Below are positions 6,555-13,114 of a stretch of 22,291 nt of DNA, in pieces. Positions within the stretch are counted from its first letter, which is position 1; every line of letters begins with the position of its first letter. The position numbers and the translations under genes are program-made. Under the pieces are notes generated by a model, which saw only the letters and a program-made list of their open reading frames with translations, was not told the DNA's origin and did no database searches. The DNA is from a virus: positions 1 to 22,291 of the IMG/VR virus record IMGVR_UViG_3300009374_000043. One strand, given 5' to 3'.

Positions 6555-7773
6555 AAGCTATATTACAGAAGCTAAGAATACCCACATGGGTCATATTGAA
6601 GATGCTGTTATCGATGGTGGTGTTGACGGTACTAGAGCAGCTATTAACGCATTAAGAGACTTGAGGAATATGTTAGGAGGTCATACAAATGACACAAAAG
6701 CAGTCACAGTTAAATGGGATGGAGCCCCTGCAGTATTCTGTGGAATCGACCCGAGCGACGGAGAGTTTTTTGTCGCGAAAAAGGGAATTTTTAACAAAGA
6801 ACCTAAAGTGTATAAGTCATTTAATGATATTGATGATGATACTTCAGGTGACTTATCTGATAAGCTTAAAGTTGCTTATACTGAATTAAAGAAGTTAGGT
6901 ATTAAGAAAGGTGTATATCAAGGTGATATTATGTTCACCAAAAATGATTTAAAGAAGGCTACTATTGATGGAGAGAAATACATAACATTCCATCCAAATA
7001 CTATTGTATATGCAGTACCAGTAGCTGATGCTAAAGAGATAACACAAGCTAAGATTGGTGTTGTATGGCATACGAAGTACACAGGGGCAACCTTTGATAC
7101 TATGTCTGCTTCATTTGGAGTTAAAGGAAATGAGTTTAAAAAGGTATCATCAGTATGGAGTAAGAGTGCTGACCTTCCTGAAGTACCTATGGCAACACTC
7201 ACAAAGAAAGAAACTGATGCAATATCTAAACACATTTCTCTTGCAGGTAAGATATTTCAAAAGATATCAAGTGGTGTACTTAAGGATGTTTCAACCAATA
7301 AAGAGATTAATCTATATATTAATACATTTAGAAATACTAAGGTTAGAGCTCAATCAGAAATTAAGAACACAACAACCCACGTTAAGGAATTGATGACTTG
7401 GATACATAATAGGTACGATAAAGAAATTGATAAACTTAAATCTGACAAGGGTAAAGCACGTAAGAATGCTAAGAAGATTGAAGCACTTGAATGGTTCAAT
7501 AAAGAAAATACAAAGAATTTAATTCTTATGTTCGATATGCAAAATCATTTGGTTGATGCCAAAAGAGAATTACTTAAGCATCTTAATAAGATGGATAGTA
7601 TAAATACCTTTGTGAAAACAAAAGATGGTTATAAGGTTACCGGTGCTGAAGGTTATGTTGCAATTGATCATTTAACCAATGGTGCTGTTAAAATCGTTGA
7701 TCGAATGGAGTTTAGTTTTAATAACTTCTCTAAGGATATAATTAAAGGGTGGGAGTCCGAGTCAAGAGGATGA
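6541..7773 (+). CDS. Ligase-like nucleotidyltransferase with capsid-targeting leader
   Basis: The 410-residue protein starts MKKFKSYITE|A. The mature part has VTVKWDGAPAVF with KWDG at residues 58-61. This is the KxDG motif I of ATP-dependent DNA/RNA ligases and capping enzymes, where Lys58 would take the AMP. Later elements are GVYQGDIMFTKND, KYITFHPNTIVYAVP, and EGYVAIDHLTNGAVKIVD at about 370-387, which fits motif IV (EGxV) and motif V (xKxxx). A Lys-rich helical region lies between them. Related long proteins occur in cyanophages as conserved hypotheticals. Ligase activity is inferred, not shown. The context, with a P-loop kinase two genes upstream, suggests nucleic-acid end repair. The stop overlaps the next start (ATGA). 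Confidence 0.7.
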   Translation: MKKFKSYITEAKNTHMGHIEDAVIDGGVDGTRAAINALRDLRNMLGGHTNDTKAVTVKWDGAPAVFCGIDPSDGEFFVAKKGIFNKEPKVYKSFNDIDDDTSGDLSDKLKVAYTELKKLGIKKGVYQGDIMFTKNDLKKATIDGEKYITFHPNTIVYAVPVADAKEITQAKIGVVWHTKYTGATFDTMSASFGVKGNEFKKVSSVWSKSADLPEVPMATLTKKETDAISKHISLAGKIFQKISSGVLKDVSTNKEINLYINTFRNTKVRAQSEIKNTTTHVKELMTWIHNRYDKEIDKLKSDKGKARKNAKKIEALEWFNKENTKNLILMFDMQNHLVDAKRELLKHLNKMDSINTFVKTKDGYKVTGAEGYVAIDHLTNGAVKIVDRMEFSFNNFSKDIIKGWESESRG

Positions 7774-8603
7774 TTAAAGGTTTTAAGGAACATTATTTAA
7801 AAGAAGCAGCTTCTGAAGAGATTATTATTACGTTTGGTAGATTTAATCCACCAACGAATGGTCATGAGAAATTACTCGATGTGCTTGCTAAAAACTCTAA
7901 GGGTTCCAAGTATAGAGTATATGCTTCTCAATCAGAAGACAAGAAAAAGAATCCATTAGCCTTTACTGATAAGATTAAATTTATGAGAAAGATGTTTCCT
8001 AAACACGCAAGGGCTATTATATTAGATAAGAAGGTACGTAACTTCTTTGATGCACTTGTTATTGCATACAATGATGGGTATAAGAAATGTACTATTGTTG
8101 TTGGTTCGGATAGAGTATCTGAATTTGATAAGGTATTAAATAAGTATAATGGGAAGAAGGCCGGCCATGGTTTTTATGACTTCGATGGTGGAGTTAATGT
8201 AGTCTCGGCTGGTGAACGCGACCCTGACTCTGATGATGTATCAGGTATGTCTGCTTCTAAACTGAGAGCAGCTGCGAAGGACAATGACCTTATTACATTT
8301 ACAAAGGGTATGCCTAAAGGATTCAAAGGCGCCGAGGCGTTAATGAATGCGGTTAGATCCGGTATGGGTCTTAAAGAACACTTCTCTTTCAGAAAAGATA
8401 TTAAATTAGGTAGAACATCATACATCAGAGAGAAATATATTGATGGTGATCTATTTAACTTAGAAGATAATGTAGTGGTTGTTGAAACATGTGAGACAGG
8501 CACTATAAATAAACTATGTAGCAATTATGTAGAAGTTAAATTGGATGAATCAAAAGAAACAAAGAACTTTTGGCTCTCCGATATTTGTTTAAATAAGGAA
8601 TAA
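7770..8603 (+). CDS. HxGH-type nucleotidyltransferase (NMNAT/cytidylyltransferase fold) with leader
   Basis: The start at 7770 (ATGA with the previous stop) gives the leader MIKGFKEHYLKE|A; a longer in-frame ATG at 7749 lacks this pattern. Residues 19-32 read IITFGRFNPPTNGH, the nucleotide-binding motif in a TxGH-like form. SGMSASKLR at 158-166 is the matching ISxSxxR motif, and VVGSDR at 110-115 is also typical. The family includes NMN adenylyltransferases (NadM/NadR), PanC-like and cytidylyltransferase enzymes; the substrate here is unknown. A C-terminal segment (about 205-272) has a separate small beta-domain look (LEDNVVVVE...TINKLCSNYVEVKL...NFWLSDI), similar to domains I recall in cyanophage proteins. 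It closes the five-gene leader-bearing cassette. Confidence 0.75.
   Translation: MIKGFKEHYLKEAASEEIIITFGRFNPPTNGHEKLLDVLAKNSKGSKYRVYASQSEDKKKNPLAFTDKIKFMRKMFPKHARAIILDKKVRNFFDALVIAYNDGYKKCTIVVGSDRVSEFDKVLNKYNGKKAGHGFYDFDGGVNVVSAGERDPDSDDVSGMSASKLRAAAKDNDLITFTKGMPKGFKGAEALMNAVRSGMGLKEHFSFRKDIKLGRTSYIREKYIDGDLFNLEDNVVVVETCETGTINKLCSNYVEVKLDESKETKNFWLSDICLNKE
8504..8511 (+). promoter_or_regulatory. T4-type late promoter box, intragenic
   Basis: TATAAATA lies within CACTATAAATAAA, inside the 3' end of the nucleotidyltransferase gene and about 97 bases before the Lys-rich small ORF at 8608. The same extended 13-base context occurs at the late box at 12344, which argues for function over chance. 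Confidence 0.6.
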
Positions 8604-8607
8604 GAAT

Positions 8608-8784
8608 ATGGCACATACAAGAGTAGGTTGGTTAGCAAACGCAACAATGAAGGACAATGGTATCTTCGCAGACAATGGTGAAATGTTAGTATCAGGTAAG
8701 TTTGATTCTGATGCACAAGCAGCATTTAATCCAAAAGCAGCTAAAAAAGAAACTAAGAAAGCAAAGAAAAAATCTGAAGACTAA
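8608..8784 (+). CDS. Small protein with Lys-rich tail, 58 aa
   Basis: The 58-residue product begins MAHTRVGWLANATMKDNGIF and ends in a Lys-rich acidic-tipped tail (KAAKKETKKAKKKSED). A good ribosome site AAGGA lies eight bases upstream, and a late promoter box stands at 8504. Composition and expression context fit a small, abundant structural or scaffold protein, comparable in size to T4 gp67/gp68, but I cannot assign homology. Confidence 0.7.
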   Translation: MAHTRVGWLANATMKDNGIFADNGEMLVSGKFDSDAQAAFNPKAAKKETKKAKKKSED

Positions 8785-8803
8785 TACATTATGAGATTAT
8801 ATT

Positions 8804-9160
8804 ATGAAATTAACAAAAGACAACTTTGAGCTATATGCTTCTAAGCACTATCAAAGAAGTAAATGGGTAACGACTGAAGAATTTAAAGGTGATTTAGCTC
8901 GTTTCAAATATGTTAATAGATTGATTAATAGATATTATAGGGATGATGATTTAAAAGAAAGACTTATACTTAATCATATTATTATTTTGGCTAATGGATT
9001 TGGCCCAGGGCCAACTGCAAAGATGTTAATGATTAAAATGGATGATTGTTTAAAGCCAATTATTAAATCTTTCTTAATTTATCTTAACTATTTACCAGAT
9101 GAACTATATGTTGATATTCCATTAGATTCAACTATTATTAATGTATTAAGAAAACTATGA
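8804..9160 (+). CDS. Conserved hypothetical protein of marine T4-like phages, 118 aa
   Basis: The protein has 118 residues, is soluble, and is mostly helical with many aromatic and basic residues. Segments such as FKYVNRLINRYYRDDDLKER, LILNHIIILANGFGPGPTAKML and IKSFLIYLNYLPDELY feel familiar from hypothetical proteins of cyanophages. I recall that pattern but cannot name a function. No catalytic motif is visible. The gene overlaps the following one by ATGA, so the two are probably made together. No strong ribosome site precedes it. Confidence 0.75.
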   Translation: MKLTKDNFELYASKHYQRSKWVTTEEFKGDLARFKYVNRLINRYYRDDDLKERLILNHIIILANGFGPGPTAKMLMIKMDDCLKPIIKSFLIYLNYLPDELYVDIPLDSTIINVLRKL

Positions 9161-9675
9161 GTAAAGCAGTAGATTTATATTTTAGCTTTAGATTTTTAAA
9201 GTTATTAACAACCAAATGGAAAGATACAGATGCTTTCTCTGAAGGTGTTATAGACTCTAAAGGTAAGCTACTTATTAAAGTAAAAGATCTTGAAACAACT
9301 GCTCAGAAGGATTCATACTCTGTATTCCATAGATTGGTCTTTAACATTAAGAGACTTATTGAAAGGGTTCCATTTGGATCATCACAAATTAAATCATACG
9401 CCGCGGCTCTATTCTTAATCAGAGAAGAAACTGGTATGGATGAGGAAAATATCTTATCTATTTTATCAGAATTAGGTGTTGATACCGACCTATATATCAC
9501 TGAAGACTCTGAGCTCTTTGAAGTAGGTGATTATATATTGAATGAAGATATATATGGAGCTTCAAAGGGCACACCAATCACCATTAGTGATACAACAAGT
9601 GTGGGTTTCTTCTCTGGAATCCCTATATATAAAACTACAAACAACTTATATATTACCTCAAATAATATTAAATAA
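9157..9675 (+). CDS. Conserved hypothetical protein, 172 aa
   Basis: The 172-residue product follows the previous gene by ATGA overlap. The N-terminal two thirds are helical (VDLYFSFRFLKLLTTKW, VFHRLVFNIKRLIERVPFG, IKSYAAALFLIREETG). The last third looks like a small beta region with repeated Ile-Tyr-Thr stretches. It seems to belong to a pair of co-occurring phage proteins with the 8804 product; I recall similar sequences among marine T4-like phages without assigned function. There is no signal peptide and no Cys. A virion or assembly role is possible because it lies between the late cassette and the nrdA promoter, but this is only context. Confidence 0.72.
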   Translation: MSKAVDLYFSFRFLKLLTTKWKDTDAFSEGVIDSKGKLLIKVKDLETTAQKDSYSVFHRLVFNIKRLIERVPFGSSQIKSYAAALFLIREETGMDEENILSILSELGVDTDLYITEDSELFEVGDYILNEDIYGASKGTPITISDTTSVGFFSGIPIYKTTNNLYITSNNIK

Positions 9676-9678
9676 GGG

Positions 9679-9707
9679 TTTACTTTTAACCTAAAATGTG
9701 ATATAAT
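9679..9707 (+). promoter_or_regulatory. Sigma70-like promoter of the nrdA operon
   Basis: -35 TTTACT at 9679-9684 and -10 TATAAT at 9702-9707 are separated by exactly 17 bp. The -35 lies in GGGTTTACTTTT, shared word for word with the promoters at 12300 and 18787. It starts just after the stop at 9675 and would give a leader of about 28 bases before nrdA. Confidence 0.88.
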
Positions 9708-9741
9708 ATAACTATATTACTTGAATTATAGACTATAAATT

Positions 9742-11991
9742 ATGAACCTAGAAGTGACAAAAAGGGATGGTCATAAAGAACCATTTCACCTATCAAAAAT
9801 CCACAGAGTCCTAGACTGGGCATGTGAAGGTATTACAGGTGTATCAGTATCAGAAATTGAGCTTAAAGCAAATGTTCAATTATATGATAACATGGATACA
9901 GACCACATCCACGAGTTACTTATTAAAAGCTCGGCTGATTTAATATCAGAACAAACTCCAAATTACCAATTCGTCGCGGCACGCCTAGTTAATTATAAGC
10001 TTCGTAAGCATGTGTATGGTCAATTCGAACCTACCGATGTATGTTCGCATATTGAAAATAACATTGCCCTTGGTGTATATGATGATGATATTCTTAACCA
10101 TTATACCAAAGCAGAATTACAGTATGTAACTGATGAAGTTATTAAGCATGAGAGAGACATGGACTTTACTTATGTTGGGATGGAACAATTCAGAGGTAAA
10201 TACCTAGTTCAAAATAGAACAACAGGTAAGATTTATGAAACACCACAAATGTTATATGCTATGATTGCTTTAACATTGTTTGCTTCTTATAATGGTAAAC
10301 GTATGAAGTATGTAAAAGACTTCTATAATGCCATTTCACAATTTTACATTTCGTTACCAACTCCCATCATGGCTGGGGTGCGTACACCGACAAGACAATT
10401 TTCATCTTGTGTGGTACTTGAGTCTGATGACTCATTAAACTCTATTAATGCCACAGCTTCATCTATTGTCCAATACATTTCAAAGAAGGCTGGTATTGGT
10501 ATCAATGCGGGTAAAATTAGAGCTGTTGGTTCACATATTGGAGATGGTTCTATTGCCCACACAGGAGTGATACCATTCTTAAAGTATTTTAAAGCAGCTG
10601 TTAAATCATGTTCTCAAGGTGGTGTAAGAGGTGGGGCCGCAACAGTATATTTCCCGCTATGGCATTTAGAGTTTGAAGACCTTGTTGTATTAAAGAACAA
10701 TAAGGGTACAGAGGAAACTCGTGTACGTGAACTTGACTACTGTTTCCAATTCAATAAGTTAATGTATGAAAGACTATTGACTGGTGGTAATATTACGTTC
10801 TTCTCTCCAGATGAAGTACCTGGTTTATATGAAGCCTTTGCTGAAGATCAAGATGAGTTCAAACGCTTATATGAGAAGTATGAAAAGAAAAGAAACATTC
10901 GTAAAAAGACATTGCCAGCCCTTGAAGTATTTTCTAAGTTCTTAACAGAAAGAAAAGAGACCGGAAGAATATACTTACAGAATATAGATCATGCAAACAC
11001 TCATGGTTCATTCGATGAAGCAGAAGCTCCTATTAAACAAAGTAACTTATGTTGTGAGATTAATCTTCCAGCCTCAGGCCTTGATGATTATAATGATGAT
11101 GAGAGTGGTGAAATTTCTTTATGTACATTAGCAGCAATCAATTGGGGTATGATTAATGATCCTAAAGACTTTGAAAAGTATTGTGACCTATCAGTAAGAG
11201 CATTAGATGCATTACTTGATTATCAAAGCTATCCTGTTAAGGCAGCAAAAACATCTACCTTTAATAGAAGACCTCTTGGTGTAGGTATCATTAACTTTGC
11301 TTACTTCCTTGCGAAGAGAGGTCTTAAGTATAATGATGAAGCATTAGAAACTGTCGATGAATATGCAGAGGCTTGGTCATATTATCTTATTAAGGCTTCT
11401 AATAAATTGGCACAAGATAAAGAAGCATGTCCTAAGTCATGGCAAACAAAATACTCTGAAGGAGTATTGGCAATTGACACATATAAGAAAGAAGTTGATG
11501 AATTGGTTAAGCCACAGGAAAGAATGGATTGGGGTTCGCTTAGAGAAGATTTAAAAGAGTTTGGCATTCGTAACTCAACTCTTATGGCTCTTATGCCAGC
11601 AGAGACAAGTGCTCAAATATCCAATAGTACAAATGGTATTGAACCACCAAGAGCTTTAGTAAGTTATAAACAAAGTAAAGATGGTGTTATGGCTCAAGTA
11701 GTACCTGGTATTCATAACCTTAAAAACAAATATGATCTTCTTTGGGACCAAGAGAGCCCGGAAGGTTATTTAAAAATTATGGCAGTGCTTCAGAAGTATA
11801 TCGATCAAGGTATCTCTGTTAACACCAGTTATAATCCGGAACATTATGAAGATAATAAAATCCCTATGAGTGTAATGCTTAAGGATCTTATTACATTTTA
11901 TAAGTACGGTGGGAAACAACTATATTATTTTAATACGAATGATATGGCTGGTGATGTGAGTGACGATGATTGTACATCATGTAAAATTTAG
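9742..11991 (+). CDS. nrdA: Class Ia ribonucleotide reductase large subunit NrdA
   Basis: The 749-residue protein aligns by eye with Escherichia coli NrdA over its full length. An ATP-cone region opens the protein (VTKRDGHKEPFHLSKIHRVLDWA). Active-site residues are in place: Cys223 (RQFSSCVV), the NLCCEI motif with Asn435, Cys437 and Glu439, Cys461, the PAETSAQ loop, and the tyrosine pair Tyr728-Tyr729 (QLYYFN). The tail ends CTSCKI with the redox pair Cys744/Cys747. It reduces ribonucleoside diphosphates to deoxy forms together with NrdB, using reducing power from the glutaredoxin encoded at 14185. It is driven by the promoter at 9679. Confidence 0.97.
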   Translation: MNLEVTKRDGHKEPFHLSKIHRVLDWACEGITGVSVSEIELKANVQLYDNMDTDHIHELLIKSSADLISEQTPNYQFVAARLVNYKLRKHVYGQFEPTDVCSHIENNIALGVYDDDILNHYTKAELQYVTDEVIKHERDMDFTYVGMEQFRGKYLVQNRTTGKIYETPQMLYAMIALTLFASYNGKRMKYVKDFYNAISQFYISLPTPIMAGVRTPTRQFSSCVVLESDDSLNSINATASSIVQYISKKAGIGINAGKIRAVGSHIGDGSIAHTGVIPFLKYFKAAVKSCSQGGVRGGAATVYFPLWHLEFEDLVVLKNNKGTEETRVRELDYCFQFNKLMYERLLTGGNITFFSPDEVPGLYEAFAEDQDEFKRLYEKYEKKRNIRKKTLPALEVFSKFLTERKETGRIYLQNIDHANTHGSFDEAEAPIKQSNLCCEINLPASGLDDYNDDESGEISLCTLAAINWGMINDPKDFEKYCDLSVRALDALLDYQSYPVKAAKTSTFNRRPLGVGIINFAYFLAKRGLKYNDEALETVDEYAEAWSYYLIKASNKLAQDKEACPKSWQTKYSEGVLAIDTYKKEVDELVKPQERMDWGSLREDLKEFGIRNSTLMALMPAETSAQISNSTNGIEPPRALVSYKQSKDGVMAQVVPGIHNLKNKYDLLWDQESPEGYLKIMAVLQKYIDQGISVNTSYNPEHYEDNKIPMSVMLKDLITFYKYGGKQLYYFNTNDMAGDVSDDDCTSCKI

Positions 11992-12003
11992 GAGAAATAT
12001 ATT

Positions 12004-12291
12004 ATGTTAGAAAGAACAAGTAACGGGTATTTAGTAGACCCATCAATTTGGTCAGAAGAGATCATGCATGAAATGGCAAAGGAAGATGATATTGTATTAA
12101 CTGAATCTATGGTTAATCAAATCTTAAAGGCTAGAGAGTATTTTGATGAGAATTCAAGTGTACCACCAATTAGAACATTTTCTAAATACGTTGGTATTGA
12201 TAAGAAGATTCTATTCAAAGAATGGTTAACTGGCCCTATGAAGCCTATTACAAAGTATGGTGGAATGCCCCAACCGACGGGTTGTGTGTAA
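12004..12291 (+). CDS. TusE/DsrC-family sulfur-relay protein
   Basis: The product has 95 residues. The fold signature of DsrC/TusE is recognisable along its length: GYLVDPSIWSEEI, then a helix REYFDENSSVPPIRTF, LFKEWLTGPMKPITKYGGMPQPTGCV at the end. The single Cys is the penultimate residue (Cys94), the catalytic CysA of the family. The second Cys used by true sulfite-reductase partner DsrC is absent (the aligned position is in KPITKYGG). It is therefore more TusE-like, a persulfide carrier in tRNA 2-thiouridine synthesis, though the TGCV ending is typical of DsrC. AGGAG overlaps the nrdA stop, so it is translated from the nrdA message. Phage dsrC-like genes are known from marine viruses. Confidence 0.85.
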   Translation: MLERTSNGYLVDPSIWSEEIMHEMAKEDDIVLTESMVNQILKAREYFDENSSVPPIRTFSKYVGIDKKILFKEWLTGPMKPITKYGGMPQPTGCV

Positions 12292-12299
12292 AATAAGGG

Positions 12300-12328
12300 T
12301 TTACTTTTGAACGAAAATGTGTTATAAT
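12300..12328 (+). promoter_or_regulatory. Sigma70-like promoter upstream of the membrane protein and tmRNA
   Basis: -35 TTTACT at 12300-12305 and -10 TATAAT at 12323-12328 have a 17-bp spacer. The -35 flank GGGTTTACTTTTGAACG and the -10 flank TGTGTTATAATAT match the other members of the set. It lies 16 bases before a late box, so the downstream gene has tandem early and late promoters. Confidence 0.88.
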
Positions 12329-12343
12329 ATATTATATAAACAC

Positions 12344-12351
12344 TATAAATA
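12344..12351 (+). promoter_or_regulatory. T4-type late promoter box
   Basis: TATAAATA in the context CACTATAAATAAA, identical over 13 bases to the box at 8504. It precedes a structured leader and a well-formed ribosome site (TAGGAG) before the gene at 12449. Confidence 0.75.
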
Positions 12352-12356
12352 AATTA

Positions 12357-12373
12357 GCTATTCATTGAATAGC
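12357..12373 (+). other. Perfect 7-bp hairpin in the 5' leader of the small membrane protein
   Basis: GCTATTC and GAATAGC pair around a three-base loop, directly after the late promoter box. A transcript starting about a turn downstream of the box would carry all or part of this hairpin at its extreme 5' end. Such placement can protect mRNA from decay. A second weaker stem (GTTAAA/TTTAAC, near 12414-12431) lies ahead of the ribosome site. The role is inferred. Confidence 0.5.
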
Positions 12374-12448
12374 AATGTTTTTCAACAATGGGAGTTGAGA
12401 ACATCCGAAATGATGTTAAACTATTTTTTAACAATATAGGAGAAATCT

Positions 12449-12667
12449 ATGTTAGATAAAGTTGTAGGCTGGATCAAGGCCGGAACTGAAGCAGGTGTAG
12501 CATTAATTGCTTTTGCAATTGTATTACAAGTAATCTTCGGTGGAACTGTACCGTTTGTTGGTGGTGATATCATCGCTACTATTACTGGTATCGTTGCTCA
12601 ACTTGGTGCTCAAGGTCTAGTTGGTCTTGTTGCGGCTGCTGTACTATACAAGATCTTCGATAAGTAA
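12449..12667 (+). CDS. Small Gly/Ala-rich membrane protein, 72 aa
   Basis: The 72-residue product has a short amphipathic start (MLDKVVGWIKAGTEAG) and then two hydrophobic stretches: about 16-40 (VALIAFAIVLQVIFGGTVPFV) and about 54-69 (AQGLVGLVAAAVLYKIF). It is probably inserted in the inner membrane as a hairpin. Tandem early and late promoters, a structured leader and a strong TAGGAG site predict high expression throughout infection. Holin, virion membrane-interacting protein or pore-like roles are all possible; I recall similar short proteins in marine phages but know no function. Confidence 0.78.
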   Translation: MLDKVVGWIKAGTEAGVALIAFAIVLQVIFGGTVPFVGGDIIATITGIVAQLGAQGLVGLVAAAVLYKIFDK

Positions 12668-12779
12668 GATGTGAGAAATCCGTTGAAATATACGGGTCAG
12701 TTTTATTAGTTTTTCTGCATAACCCAAAGAACTAAGAACCACTTTCAGACTGAGGATCCTCGGTCGCTATAATGGAAGA
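12668..12779 (+). promoter_or_regulatory. Intergenic region with palindrome and candidate tmRNA promoter
   Basis: No gene is seen here. A near-perfect inverted repeat occupies 12749-12766 (GACTGAG, loop GATC, CTCGGTC; one G-T pair). Immediately after it is a -10 TATAAT at 12768-12773. A weak -35-like TTCAGA at 12744-12749 would give an 18-bp spacer. The repeat sits inside the spacer, where a protein could bind, or it may be the end structure of the upstream message. The start of transcription would be near 12780. Confidence 0.4.
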
Positions 12780-13005
12780 TAAGGATTGGCTAAAGTCGAT
12801 TGAGTGCTTCCACCTAATTTGGTATAAGGCGTGGGTTATAACCATAGCCTTTACCATTTACTCTTTATTGGAGTTATGTAGGACACGAGTTCAATTCTCG
12901 TCGACTCCACCAATGAAGGCATTGTTCCCCGCAGTGTCTTCTTTAGTGGGGTTGCTAGGTTTCGACTAGGTAACAGAAGATTTAGAGTTGTAAGACCAAG
13001 TAAAC

Positions 13006-13038
13006 GCAAACGCAAATACTTACAGTTTAGCTGCTTAG
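13006..13038 (+). other. tmRNA proteolysis-tag reading frame, ANANTYSLAA
   Basis: GCA is the resume codon, followed by AAC GCA AAT ACT TAC AGT TTA GCT GCT and the stop TAG. The encoded tag, ANANTYSLAA, has the standard AN start and the LAA end recognised by ClpXP in bacteria; E. coli has ANDENYALAA. The tag is ten codons long. This short frame is translated only when the tmRNA enters a stalled ribosome, so it is not a conventional gene. Confidence 0.9.
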
Positions 13039-13061
13039 GACCGGCTAATGGGGATTTAGGC

Positions 13062-13089
13062 AGGGTGTTCCTTATTATCAAAACACCCT
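13062..13089 (+). terminator. Hairpin at the 3' end of the tmRNA coding piece
   Basis: AGGGTGTT and AACACCCT form an 8-bp stem around a 12-base loop. No T-run follows, so it may define the 3' end by processing or weak termination and could let transcription continue into nrdB, which starts 26 bases later. Confidence 0.55.
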
Positions 13090-13114
13090 CCAACAAATTA
13101 TAGGGGATTATATT

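Larger units (their letters stand above)
12780..13089 (+). ncRNA. ssrA: Circularly permuted (two-piece) tmRNA gene
   Basis: The acceptor half comes first. The T-stem ACGAG/CTCGT (12885-12889 with 12897-12901) encloses the loop TTCAATT, then comes the acceptor strand CGACTCC (12902-12908), A and an encoded CCA (12910-12912). After 35 intervening bases the other half begins: GGGGTTG (12948-12954) pairs with CGACTCC over seven pairs. Pair 3 is G-U, the alanyl-tRNA synthetase identity element. The D-loop motif GGTTTCGAC is at 12958-12966. The tag frame follows (13006-13038). The acceptor half also holds a hairpin AAGGC/GCCTT (12826-12830 with 12847-12851). AGAGT 12984-12988 with ACTCT 12860-12864 is a candidate helix P2. 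The outer ends are estimates. The RNA would rescue stalled ribosomes and tag their products for proteolysis. Confidence 0.9.

Noticed and set aside
7055-7393. 112-codon + strand frame inside the ligase-like gene
   Set aside because: Fully inside a well-supported gene, with composition typical of an out-of-frame shadow.
12885-12912. A tRNA gene, suggested by a clean T-arm and CCA
   Set aside because: No anticodon arm or 5' acceptor strand lies upstream. The matching 5' strand GGGGTTG and D-loop motif are downstream, which is the permuted tmRNA order.
12772-12969. Open frame of 65 codons on the + strand
   Set aside because: It runs through the tmRNA acceptor half, lacks a ribosome site and uses bases explained by RNA structure.
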